Shown: positions 54,236 to 62,055 of the stretch, in pieces
Layout of the letters: each line of letters begins with the position of its first letter
How positions within the stretch are numbered: position 1 is the first letter of the stretch
Assembly (NCBI RefSeq): GCF_004135675.1
Contig: NZ_QHLX01000001.1
Coordinates: 310,001 to 374,000, forward strand
From: Marinitoga lauensis
Lineage (GTDB): Bacteria > Thermotogota > Thermotogae > Petrotogales > Petrotogaceae
Reading direction: 5' to 3'
Length of the DNA stretch: 64,000 nt
The notes under the pieces: generated by a model
The model's database searches: none
Told to the model about the DNA's origin: nothing
Seen by the model: only the letters and a program-made list of their open reading frames with translations
Program-made: the position numbers and the translations under genes

Positions 54236-54336
54236 CATTCCCTCGATTTGTAAGAAAAAATGCTTCACATTTTTATAAAAAAATAGTATAATAATAATAC
54301 AATTAATACCGATAAATGTATTGAGGGGTGAAAAAA

Positions 54337-54870
54337 ATGAATAAAAAAGAAAAACAGATAAATGCTATTATATATATCTTAGAAAAATATCCTAATATTG
54401 GGCGAACCAAATTAATGAAAGCAATATTTTTTATGGATTTAATATGGTATAACAAATATAAAGAAACTATTTTTGAGGATAATTATATCAGAATGCCTAA
54501 TGGTCCAGTTCCATTAACCGCTTATAAATTAACAGATATTAAAAAGGCTAATCCATATATAAAAATTAAATTACAAAAAACAACTTCTAAACATAAAAAA
54601 TATGATTTTTTCCCATTGATTAAAGCTAATATGGAAGATTTCTCTCAAGAAATGATTGATATTTTGGAAAAAATTATTTCTTTTTTGCAGAAATATGCTG
54701 CTACAAGCATATCTGAATTTACGCATAATTTTCGTTTATGGTCCTCTTTAGAAGATGGGGAAAAAATTCCTAAAGAACTTTTTAATCTTGACGAATATGA
54801 AATAAATCTTTTAAATGCTAAAAATGCATTAAAAAAGCAAAAAAATTTTCAATTCAAGCACATGAAATAA
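54337..54870 (+). CDS. Panacea-domain (PanA/SocA-like) antitoxin
   Basis: 177 aa from ATG 54337 (GAGGGGTG). The family pattern is clear: INAIIYILEKYPNIGRTKLM, a MDLIWYNKYKE segment, and YIRMPNGPVPLTAYKL. Panacea domains serve as antitoxins to many unrelated toxins and are common on phages. The next gene is MazF-like, giving a pair. Confidence 0.82.
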   Translation: MNKKEKQINAIIYILEKYPNIGRTKLMKAIFFMDLIWYNKYKETIFEDNYIRMPNGPVPLTAYKLTDIKKANPYIKIKLQKTTSKHKKYDFFPLIKANMEDFSQEMIDILEKIISFLQKYAATSISEFTHNFRLWSSLEDGEKIPKELFNLDEYEINLLNAKNALKKQKNFQFKHMK

Positions 54871-54948
54871 AAGGGAGTTACCAAACGAAAAAATTTCCAA
54901 TGAAATTGCGAATACGCAATCTTATTTGTTAAATAATTGAGGTTGATT

Positions 54949-55355
54949 ATGAAAAAGAGTAATGGATCATATGGATTTGGACAAGTATATTTTATGAATT
55001 TAACTCCCATACAAGTCCATCTAAAACTACTATGAAAAATGATCACAGAGTAATTATTGTTCAAGATGATAAAATATTCTCTGCCTCATACTCCAATATA
55101 ATAGTAATTCCAACGACATCTTTTGAGCCTAAGAAACATTGGGATTCTCAAAATAATAGATTAAAATATGTAACTCATCATTTATTGCATAAAAGTCAAT
55201 ATTCTGAATTAAAAAGAGATACAATAGTAAAATGTGAACAACTTTTTACTATTGAAAAAAGATTTTTAGATAGATACTTATTTACTTTAAATAACGATGA
55301 TATGGAAGAAATATTAAAGCGAATAGCTTTAGTGTTAGGTTTTAATAGAATATAA
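54949..55355 (+). pseudogene. MazF/PemK-like toxin, one frameshift
   Basis: Restored 135 aa: MKKSNGSYGFGQVYFYEFNS, HRVIIVQDD, IIVIPTTS, DTIVKCEQLFTIEKRFL. These are the MazF strand pattern (GQVY..., NR/HRP-VIIVQ, VP-T). The break is the T4 run 54990-54993, one T short. mRNA endonuclease expected, neutralised by the Panacea protein upstream. Confidence 0.7.
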
Positions 55356-55366
55356 CCTTAAAATTC

Positions 55367-55391
55367 AAAGAACCCTTCGGGTTCTTTTTTT
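55367..55391 (+). terminator. Terminator after the Panacea/MazF pair
   Basis: Stem AAAGAACCC/GGGTTCTTT, loop TTC, then T-run. Confidence 0.87.
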
Positions 55392-55411
55392 ATTGCTTGG
55401 AGGTGGAACTT

Positions 55412-55699
55412 TTGAATTACAAAGATTGCCCTTATTCTGATGAAATAAAAGAATTAGAAAGAAAAATGGAAGAGAGGATGATTGAAGATGTAGAACACAA
55501 TTTAACACTTTTACAATTAAAAGAAATGATTGAAAAATTGACAAAAAAATTTGATGAATTTGAGAAAGAAATGAAAAATGGATATATACCCAAAAGAGCT
55601 CAAGAATGGTTTTATAGTAGTGTTGGCAAATGGTTAATAGGTCTTTTAGCAGGTAATTTTTTACTTTTATTAACTTATTTAATAAAAATTTTGAGGTGA
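55412..55699 (+). CDS. XhlA-like membrane-anchored lysis protein (95 aa)
   Basis: TTG start behind GGAGGTGG. Acidic coiled coil (about 10-60) followed by one C-terminal hydrophobic segment (WLIGLLAGNFLLLLTYLI). This is the XhlA arrangement found beside phage holins and endolysins. Starts the lysis block. Confidence 0.68.
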   Translation: MNYKDCPYSDEIKELERKMEERMIEDVEHNLTLLQLKEMIEKLTKKFDEFEKEMKNGYIPKRAQEWFYSSVGKWLIGLLAGNFLLLLTYLIKILR

Positions 55700-55703
55700 G
55701 AAA

Positions 55704-56096
55704 ATGATATACGATAATGAATTTGATTATGAGGCTAAATTAATATTAGCTGTATTTGGGGAATGTGAAAACTGTTCATATTTTGAAAAAATTCTTGTTG
55801 CGTGTGTAGGTTGGAATAGGTTTCGAAAAAGAAAATTCTTTAATGGCATTGAAAAAGATTTTCTTGGATATAAAAGGAATATAAAAATAGATAATCCTTT
55901 GTCCAGAGAATCATTTATAGATACAGTCAAAGCAGTAAAAGATGCAAGAATATTAACTCATGAAATGAAACCTAAGTTTTCTGAAATTTATTTTTTTAAT
56001 CTACATGGACAATTACCTAAAACAAGACTTGAAGTTAAAGAAATTTTCTTTAAAAAAGAAACAAAACACCATTTTTTTACTATAACAAATTTCTAA
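55704..56096 (+). CDS. SleB-like cell-wall hydrolase (putative endolysin)
   Basis: 130 aa. LILAVFGECENCSYFEKILV and ACVGWNRFRKRKFF match the start of the SleB-type domain (Glu after the helix start, then NR), and KHHFF may be its end. Would cut peptidoglycan glycan strands. Short and lacking a signal, as expected for a holin-dependent endolysin. Confidence 0.6.
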   Translation: MIYDNEFDYEAKLILAVFGECENCSYFEKILVACVGWNRFRKRKFFNGIEKDFLGYKRNIKIDNPLSRESFIDTVKAVKDARILTHEMKPKFSEIYFFNLHGQLPKTRLEVKEIFFKKETKHHFFTITNF

Positions 56097-56124
56097 AACA
56101 AATGAAAAGAATTCTTAAAAAGAT

Positions 56125-56152
56125 ATAGCACCTATAAGTGTGTTATTTTTTT
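56125..56152 (+). terminator. Terminator after the hydrolase gene
   Basis: Stem ATAGCAC/GTGTTAT (one G-T pair), then seven T. 56153-56286 shows nothing further. Confidence 0.6.
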
Positions 56153-56286
56153 ATTTATATGTAATTAATCATAAAAAGCTGTAAAACACCTGCAATACTC
56201 TAATTTTAGTGAAGAAGTTAAATTTATGGAAGATATTATGAAAAAAAGGGATTATTCCCTTTGTTATTAAATAGCCTTATTAAAAA

Positions 56287-56508
56287 CTATCCAGTTTTTC
56301 TTTCATCATGAACAAATTCTAATATTTCATTAAAATCAGTTATTTCTAAAGCTTTCATTATTTTATCTAAAGTATCAAAATTTATAGAATGAGTATCGTT
56401 TTTTATTAGTTTATGTAAGTTTGGATAACTTAAACCAGTTTTTTGAGATAACCAATATAATGATTTATCCCGTTCTTTTAGAAGTTTCTTAACCTTGTGT
56501 TTTATCAT
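56287..56508 (-). CDS. Small HTH regulator (73 aa)
   Basis: XRE/Cro-type HTH (LYWLSQKTGLSYPNLHKLI) with the usual TLDKIMKALE helix. Leftward in a rightward region and divergent from the BRO gene, with a leftward -10 TATAAT (56542-56547). Probably represses the BRO promoter. Confidence 0.75.
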   Translation of the reverse strand: MIKHKVKKLLKERDKSLYWLSQKTGLSYPNLHKLIKNDTHSINFDTLDKIMKALEITDFNEILEFVHDERKTG

Positions 56509-56593
56509 ACAAAAACCTCCAATATACTATCCTAATTATATATTATACTAAAAATATATTTTTTATTCAATATAAATCAAAGGTTATATAGTC

Positions 56594-56622
56594 TTGACAA
56601 TATATAAAAAAGAGAGTATAAT
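56594..56622 (+). promoter_or_regulatory. Consensus promoter of the BRO antirepressor
   Basis: TTGACA (56594-56599), 17 bp, TATAAT (56617-56622). The transcript would begin at the structured leader. Confidence 0.85.
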
Positions 56623-56627
56623 AAAAA

Positions 56628-56688
56628 TGTCGGTTCACCGGTCACACTGGAAACCGGTGGCAGAGAGTGGACCTCTGCAAAACCGACA
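56628..56688 (+). ncRNA. Compact three-way-junction leader RNA
   Basis: Three perfect helices: 56628-56635 with 56681-56688 (8 bp), 56636-56642 with 56653-56659 (7 bp), 56660-56665 with 56673-56678 (6 bp), joined with only two unpaired A. The first base is about 5 nt after the predicted transcript start. The loop word CACACTGGA recurs at 56701-56709 in the ribosome-site region. I match it to no known riboswitch. Confidence 0.65.
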
Positions 56689-56718
56689 AATATATTATAT
56701 CACACTGGAGGGATATTT

Positions 56719-57582
56719 ATGGCAGATTTAGTTAAATTTAATTTTAAAAGTAATGAAGTGAGAGTATTATTAAAAAATGGTGAGCCGTGGTGGGTAGGAA
56801 AAGATGTGGCAGAAGTCTTGGAATATGAAAAGCCAAGTAAAATGTACGCAAGACTTGATGAAGATGAGAAAGAAACCACGAAGCTCCAATTTGGAGCCTC
56901 GTACCAAAAAGCAATTATAATCAATGAATCAGGACTTTATAATGCTATTTTAGGGAGCAGAAAACCACAAGCAAAAGAATTCAGGCGATGGATTACTCAT
57001 GAAGTATTACCTTCGATAAGAAAATATGGAAAATATGAAATCGGAAGTAAAAAGAATGAATTTGAAAAATTATCAAGAATGAAAGAAATAATTTCATTAA
57101 GAAAGCAAAGAGAAAATAGGTTAAGGGCATTACAACTTCAAAAGTTTTTAAAAGAAAATGAAAATCTTGACGAATTATCCAAAAAAACAATTGAATCTGA
57201 AATTTTAAAACTATTGACAAATAAAAGAATAATACCGCTTCCACCATATAATCATAGAAATGATAGTAATAAATTTTTAGTTGAAAATGATTTAATGGAA
57301 CCAACATATAAAAAAGGAGATATTGTCTATTATGAAAAGAAAGAATATGAACCTGGGAATGATGTTATTATATATTACAACAGAAAAAAGTATTTAAAAA
57401 GGTGTGCAAGAAATAGATATGATGGAAAAATCTTCTTTTATAATCTTCAGCCAACAATTAACGGAGTAGAAGTTGTCTGGGAAAATGAATGTACAGTTTT
57501 AGGTGTAGTCACAAGCGTTCAAAGGGAAATATTCACTGAATTTAAAAATTATAATGAATATATTTATACAAAAGAGCCTTAA
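56719..57582 (+). CDS. BRO-N antirepressor fused to a Ser-less S24 domain
   Basis: 287 aa. Residues 1-105 are a BRO-N domain (WWVGKDVAEVLEYEKPSKMY, INESGLYNAILGSRKPQAK, ITHEVLPSIRKYG). A basic helical linker follows. Residues ~180-280 look like the S24 dimerisation/peptidase domain of CI (LVENDLMEPTYKKGDIVYY), but the nucleophile is Leu192 where CI has Ser; Lys227 is kept. So it cannot self-cleave. It could imitate the CI dimer interface. Separate promoter and its own HTH regulator suggest independent induction control. Confidence 0.8.
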   Translation: MADLVKFNFKSNEVRVLLKNGEPWWVGKDVAEVLEYEKPSKMYARLDEDEKETTKLQFGASYQKAIIINESGLYNAILGSRKPQAKEFRRWITHEVLPSIRKYGKYEIGSKKNEFEKLSRMKEIISLRKQRENRLRALQLQKFLKENENLDELSKKTIESEILKLLTNKRIIPLPPYNHRNDSNKFLVENDLMEPTYKKGDIVYYEKKEYEPGNDVIIYYNRKKYLKRCARNRYDGKIFFYNLQPTINGVEVVWENECTVLGVVTSVQREIFTEFKNYNEYIYTKEP

Positions 57583-57597
57583 TTGGCTCTTTTTTTA
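57571..57597 (+). terminator. Terminator after the BRO gene
   Basis: Stem AAAGAGCC/GGCTCTTT, loop TTAATT, seven T; overlaps the stop codon. Same hairpin as 47522. Confidence 0.88.
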
Positions 57598-57625
57598 TAT
57601 AAAACATTGAAAGGAGAGTGAAAGT

Positions 57626-57925
57626 ATGGAAACTATTGTGTATGTATTGGTAGGTATTGCATTTGTTTTAGCAAATTTATTTCTTCATTCAAAGAAGATG
57701 GAAAGTAAAATCAAAATCGTAAGAAAAATTGTAACCCATGTTGTTGAATATGTAGAGCAAATTGGAAAACTGAAAAACTTACATGGTGAAGCTAAAAAAA
57801 ACATGGCAATGGTTATGGCCAAAAAAGCTTTAAGTCAAATGCATATTAAAATCTCAGATGAATTATTGGATACCATTATTGAAAGTATAGTATTTTATCT
57901 CAATCTTCAGAAAGGAGTGAAATAA
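57626..57925 (+). CDS. Phage holin, LL-H type
   Basis: 99 aa. One N-terminal hydrophobic segment (METIVYVLVGIAFVLANLFL), then an amphipathic helical domain with VVEYVEQIGKLKNLHGEAKK, the layout of the LL-H holin family. Would open the membrane for the endolysin. Confidence 0.72.
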   Translation: METIVYVLVGIAFVLANLFLHSKKMESKIKIVRKIVTHVVEYVEQIGKLKNLHGEAKKNMAMVMAKKALSQMHIKISDELLDTIIESIVFYLNLQKGVK

Positions 57926-58212
57926 TGGATATGAAAGACTGGAAACTTTGGATCATATTAGCTGCAACTTTAGCAGCAGTAATTCTTGGATTTGTATATC
58001 CGTATCAACCACAGAGACAGGAAGTTTTACAACAATATCAAAACATGCAAGATAATGAAATAATTGATGTTGTAGTTCAAATAGAAGATAAAAATCGAGC
58101 ACTTCAATATCTTGCAATGAAATATGATGGATATACAGTAATTGAAGAATATTATTTAGACAATAAGAAATCTTGGTTTTTTAGATTGGAAAAAGAAGGT
58201 GACAATAAATGA
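57925..58212 (+). CDS. Membrane-anchored small protein of the lysis block (95 aa)
   Basis: N-terminal segment LWIILAATLAAVILGFVYPY, then a soluble alpha/beta tail. Overlaps the holin stop and the next start. Possible antiholin or spanin-like role by position only. Confidence 0.55.
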   Translation: MDMKDWKLWIILAATLAAVILGFVYPYQPQRQEVLQQYQNMQDNEIIDVVVQIEDKNRALQYLAMKYDGYTVIEEYYLDNKKSWFFRLEKEGDNK

Positions 58213-58760
58213 ATAGTGTTGAATTAAAAGTTGGAGATGTTCTACTATTAAAAAAAGAAGATGCTCCTGGAATATACACCTTTCTTAAACAATTCCTTGG
58301 AAAAAATATAGCTGATATAATTGCAAAAATTGAAGGACATGAATATATACACTCTGAATTATATGTGGGTAATGGCTATGTTCTTGCTGCATGGTTTAAT
58401 GGCGTGCATCTGATAAAATACCCTCTTAGGATTTTAGGCAATTTTGATATATACAGACATGAAAAAATGGATAATGAAAAAAGAAGTGTAATAAAAAGAA
58501 ATGTAGCAAAATATTTCAATATGAGATACGATTTCGCTTCACTCATTCTGAATGGGCTTCCAGAAATTCTTAGTTTGGGGTTTGAACCTTTAGAAAGATA
58601 CTTAGAAAAACAACTCCCATATTCAGATCCTAATAAAATGATTTGTTCTGAACTCGTGGCGAGGATGTATAAAGATGCAGGAATAATAATAGAACCTGAT
58701 CCAGAATTCGTTACTCCTGATGATATTGCACAAGATGGAGAAATGAAAAAAATTTTTTAG
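58209..58760 (+). CDS. Permuted papain-like (NlpC/P60-type, YiiX-like) hydrolase
   Basis: 183 aa. Starts LKVGDVLLLKKEDAPGIYTF; the order His first (EYIHSELYVGNG) then Cys (MICSELVARMYKDAG) is that of circularly permuted NlpC/P60 proteins. Could hydrolyse peptide or lipid bonds in the envelope; endolysin or lysogenic-conversion enzyme. Its last codons lie in the 55-bp att repeat, read in a different frame from the epimerase at attL. Confidence 0.75.
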   Translation: MNSVELKVGDVLLLKKEDAPGIYTFLKQFLGKNIADIIAKIEGHEYIHSELYVGNGYVLAAWFNGVHLIKYPLRILGNFDIYRHEKMDNEKRSVIKRNVAKYFNMRYDFASLILNGLPEILSLGFEPLERYLEKQLPYSDPNKMICSELVARMYKDAGIIIEPDPEFVTPDDIAQDGEMKKIF

Positions 58761-58880
58761 CTTAACAATGGTCTAAAAGTATGAATATAAAACAAAATCC
58801 CCGAATTAACGGGGATTTGCAGACCGATATTCATTTCGAATATGGCAACACATTATAGTGCTCAGTAATGGAGGCAACGG
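58749..58880. repeat. attR: right prophage attachment repeat
   Basis: 58749-58803 equals 6478-6532. Beyond it the homology to attL is weaker until the tRNA-Cys 3' tip (58869-58880). Includes a symmetric terminator (58794-58818) whose loop, AATTAA, is the reverse complement of the attL loop TTAATT. Confidence 0.9.
58794..58818 (+). terminator. Terminator at the prophage right end
   Basis: AAATCCCCG pairs with CGGGGATTT, loop AATTAA. Ends the lysis operon; also works leftward for the tRNA. Confidence 0.8.
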
Positions 58881-58945
58881 TGGGATTTGAACCCACGAAT
58901 AGCGATTTTGCAGACCGCCGCCTTAGGCCCCTTGGCTACGTTGCC
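58869..58945 (-). tRNA. tRNA-Cys (anticodon GCA)
   Basis: Acceptor GGCAACG pairs with CGTTGCC, anticodon loop CTGCAAA (GCA), T-arm GTGGG-TTCAAAT-CCCAC, discriminator T and encoded CCA. Its 3' end faces the prophage and is intact after integration. Confidence 0.93.
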
Positions 58946-59013
58946 TTAACCGTGATTATTATACCATAATTATTATTAAGGTATATAGAAGAAAATATAA
59001 AATTTGTTTAAAT

Positions 59014-59460
59014 TTATTCCTTTTTTCTATAAAACATTTGTATTCCTATTTCATCCAAATTTCTGTTTTCTTCTCTTTGAAATTCTATTTTATATTCTTC
59101 AAATTTTCTTTCTTTTAATTTTTCTAATATGATTCTTTCCTTACGTGCTTCTAAATATTTTTTTCTTTTTTCCTCCTCAATAGCCATCTTTTCTCTATAA
59201 ATCTCACCTAATCTTATTTTTTCCTTTTCTAAAGATTCCAAATAAGATCTCCACTGTTGTATTTCTTGAATAGATACCAGATTATTAGAAATCTGATATA
59301 TAAAATTCTTATTTTCTGTTTTTATTTTATTATTAATATCAACAAGATTCTGCTCCGCTCTTATCCTTTCAGCAGTAGCTTCTAAAAATATTCTTTTTGC
59401 ATCTTCTTCCAGACGTTCCTTCAAATTTTTTAATCTTTCGAGATTAAAATGAAATCTCAT
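59014..59460 (-). CDS. fliJ: Flagellar export chaperone FliJ-like
   Basis: 148 aa, almost wholly a charged coiled coil, starting RFHFNLERLKNLKERLEED as FliJ proteins do. FliJ works with the FliI ATPase in flagellar export. Host gene, 12 bp after the fusion regulator. Confidence 0.75.
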   Translation of the reverse strand: MRFHFNLERLKNLKERLEEDAKRIFLEATAERIRAEQNLVDINNKIKTENKNFIYQISNNLVSIQEIQQWRSYLESLEKEKIRLGEIYREKMAIEEEKRKKYLEARKERIILEKLKERKFEEYKIEFQREENRNLDEIGIQMFYRKKE

Positions 59461-59472
59461 ATAATCACCATT

Positions 59473-62055
59473 TTATTTTAATCCTAATTTTTCAAGCTTA
59501 TAATATAAATTTCTTACTGTTAACCCCAATTTTCTTGCTGCTGCCGTTTTATTCCCCTGACATGTTTTTAATGTTTCTATTATAATATATTTTTCATATT
59601 CATCCAATAATTCTTTAAGCGTTCCATTTAATTCATTTTTTCCCTTATCCATAGCTTTTAAATCTGGTAAATGCATTGATGTAATAATAGTATCAGATTG
59701 ACTCATATTCATTAAAGCTCTATCTAATACATTTTCCAGTTCTCTTATATTTCCCGGCCAATCATAATCTTCCAATATTTTTATAGCATCTTCTGAAAAA
59801 TCATATACTACCTTTTCATGTTTTTGATTCAATATATGTAATACCTGTTTTGCCATCTTTGGTATATCTTCTTTTCTTTCACGCAAAGCTGGAACTTCTA
59901 TTGTTACAACCGACATTTTATAGTACAAATTTCTTGAAAATTTACCTATAGACATTAATTCTTTTAAATTTTCTGGCGTAGCAAAAATTATTTTTCCAGA
60001 TAATGTTATTTTTTTATTTTTATAATATACTTTTCCTTCATTTAAAAGCTCTAACATCAATTCCTGAATCTTTGGACTCATTAAATGAGCATTATCTATA
60101 AACAATGTTCCATTCTCTATCATAGATAATAAATTTTCCTTGTTTTCAAATAAATTCTCTAGTTGCTTCTTTTCATCTTGAAGCAATAAATTAGTTGAAA
60201 TAAATGGATAATTTCTTCTTTTACTATAATTATGAATAGCCTGAGCCAATATTTCTTTTCCAACACCAGGTTCTCCATATAATAAAATATTTACATTTGT
60301 ATTAGCTGCTTTTTTGGCTTGAAATATAACATTTTTCATTATTTCAGATTCAGCTACAATATCTTCAAATGTATATTTAGCTTCATCCTTTTTCAAAAGC
60401 CTTTTTGTTGCTTCAAGCTCCCTGAGCAATCTCTCAATTTCAGAAATATCGTGAATAACACCTACACTACCTTTAAATTCACCTTTAACAAATATTGGAT
60501 TTACATTAATTAATACCTCTTTTTTATTTGTAGATAATTTTGTTTTTACATTTAATATTGGTTTTTTCTCTCTTGCACATCTAATATGCATACTTTCATG
60601 ACCTTCTGCAATATCATATGTTGCTAATTTACCTATTACTTCCTTAGGTGTAAGACCTGTTACTTTGGTATACGCCTTGTTCACCATAACGATTCTTCCT
60701 TCTTCATCAGCCACAGATATTGCATCATATGTTGAATCAATTATCGCCCTTAAAAGAGAATCTAATTCTCTTAAATTAGTTACTTCTTCCGCTAACTTTT
60801 GTATACTTGTCACATCTCTAAAAATAGCTGCTGCTCCAATTATTTCATCATTTTCATCCCTTATAGGAAATCTTGAAGTAACAATTATTTTCTTCCCCAG
60901 ATTTTGAATTCTATCTAATTCTGGTATTCCGGTTTTTAAAACAATATGCAATCTAGTATCTGTTACTGTATCTGTAACTTTAGTATATAACGCTTTCTCT
61001 TTTGGAATATTTAGTATTTTAGATGCTGAATTATTTAAAAATATAATATCTTCATTTGAATCAATTAACATAACAGCTTCCTGAATATCATCAAGAATCC
61101 TCATAATCATTTCTTCATTACTCACTTTAATCCCCTCTAATAATTTATGTTCTTGGACCCAGCCATTTAAATCTAATTCTAACATAGTTTCAATAACTCT
61201 TTCATATTCACTTTTCTTTAAAATCCTATTTATTTCAGGATATTCTTTTGTTTTATACACTGGAACATATTGATCCATAAGACTTATAAGAATGTTTTTA
61301 TCAAGTTTTGAAATAAACTTCAAAGCATCTTTTGCCTCGTCAATATTATTAGGTAATACTAAAATTCTTATAATTAACCCTCTTTTCATTACATTATTCT
61401 CAAAAATATATTCCCCACCCATTTGCTTATACATCTCTTTAACTGCTTTTTGAGCATATTTCCAATAATCTGGAGTTTTAGAATATCTACTTGCCGCATA
61501 TTCTGTTGTATATCTTATATCAGCTAAATATATATCAACCACTCCATCTAATAGTTTTAATATTTCGATGTTTTCATATGAGGATGTATTCCATACAATA
61601 GGTATTTTTAATCCCTTTTCAACAGCTAAAATCAAAGCATCAAAAATAAATGGTAAATAAGGTGTTGCTGTTACTAAATCTATATTTTGCACTTTCTTTT
61701 CATTTTGCAACCACAAAAATTTATTTGCTAATTCTTCAACTGAAAATTCTTTGCCAAAACCCTTTTGAGAAAAATTAAAATTTTGACAATAAACACACTT
61801 CATTACACAATTGCTAAAAAATACCCCACCAGCTCCCGTATTTCCTACTAATGGCGGTTCTTCTCCTTTGTACAAAACAAATTCCGAAATTCTAATTTCA
61901 TCTCCAACTCTACAAACTCCTAATTTTTCATGTCTATTTACCTTACATTTTTTCGGACATAAATCACACGAATTTAGTTTTTCATATAACAAATCACGCC
62001 TTTTATGTAATTCACCAGTTTCGTATAGCTTTATATATGCTGGAATATATGACAT
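59473..62055 (-). CDS. Radical SAM / PAS / AAA+ / Fis-type fusion protein
   Basis: 860 aa. Residues 1-310: radical SAM enzyme of the PflA-activase-like type, with CDLCPKKCKVNR and the cluster CVMKCVYCQN (CxxxCxxC). About 320-440 and 445-555: two PAS domains. About 575-800: AAA+ domain with Walker A GEPGVGKE and a Walker B-like TLFIDNAH. C terminus: Fis HTH (NKTAAARKLGLTVRNLYYKL). The ELFGHEKGAFTGA loop that NtrC-type proteins use to touch sigma-54 is absent. So it is probably not a classical sigma-54 activator. Starts at the stop of fabG. Confidence 0.8.
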   Translation of the reverse strand: MSYIPAYIKLYETGELHKRRDLLYEKLNSCDLCPKKCKVNRHEKLGVCRVGDEIRISEFVLYKGEEPPLVGNTGAGGVFFSNCVMKCVYCQNFNFSQKGFGKEFSVEELANKFLWLQNEKKVQNIDLVTATPYLPFIFDALILAVEKGLKIPIVWNTSSYENIEILKLLDGVVDIYLADIRYTTEYAASRYSKTPDYWKYAQKAVKEMYKQMGGEYIFENNVMKRGLIIRILVLPNNIDEAKDALKFISKLDKNILISLMDQYVPVYKTKEYPEINRILKKSEYERVIETMLELDLNGWVQEHKLLEGIKVSNEEMIMRILDDIQEAVMLIDSNEDIIFLNNSASKILNIPKEKALYTKVTDTVTDTRLHIVLKTGIPELDRIQNLGKKIIVTSRFPIRDENDEIIGAAAIFRDVTSIQKLAEEVTNLRELDSLLRAIIDSTYDAISVADEEGRIVMVNKAYTKVTGLTPKEVIGKLATYDIAEGHESMHIRCAREKKPILNVKTKLSTNKKEVLINVNPIFVKGEFKGSVGVIHDISEIERLLRELEATKRLLKKDEAKYTFEDIVAESEIMKNVIFQAKKAANTNVNILLYGEPGVGKEILAQAIHNYSKRRNYPFISTNLLLQDEKKQLENLFENKENLLSMIENGTLFIDNAHLMSPKIQELMLELLNEGKVYYKNKKITLSGKIIFATPENLKELMSIGKFSRNLYYKMSVVTIEVPALRERKEDIPKMAKQVLHILNQKHEKVVYDFSEDAIKILEDYDWPGNIRELENVLDRALMNMSQSDTIITSMHLPDLKAMDKGKNELNGTLKELLDEYEKYIIIETLKTCQGNKTAAARKLGLTVRNLYYKLEKLGLK

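Larger units (their letters stand above)
6533..58803. mobile_element. Integrated siphovirus-type prophage (~52.3 kb; ~47.9 kb without IS insertions)
   Basis: Bounded by attL and attR, with a serine recombinase at the left end, repressor switches, replication genes, terminase, capsid, tape measure, tail fibre and lysis genes in canonical order. Subtracting the two IS elements and the duplicated targets (about 4.36 kb) gives about 47.9 kb, a normal siphovirus genome. Temperate siphoviruses of Marinitoga are known, but I cannot compare sequences here. The broken recombinase and, if real, the broken portal gene would make it defective. Confidence 0.92.

Noticed and set aside
59473-62055. Annotating the fusion as a sigma-54 activator
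   Set aside because: The GAFTGA loop is missing and Walker B reads FIDN rather than the usual acidic pair.
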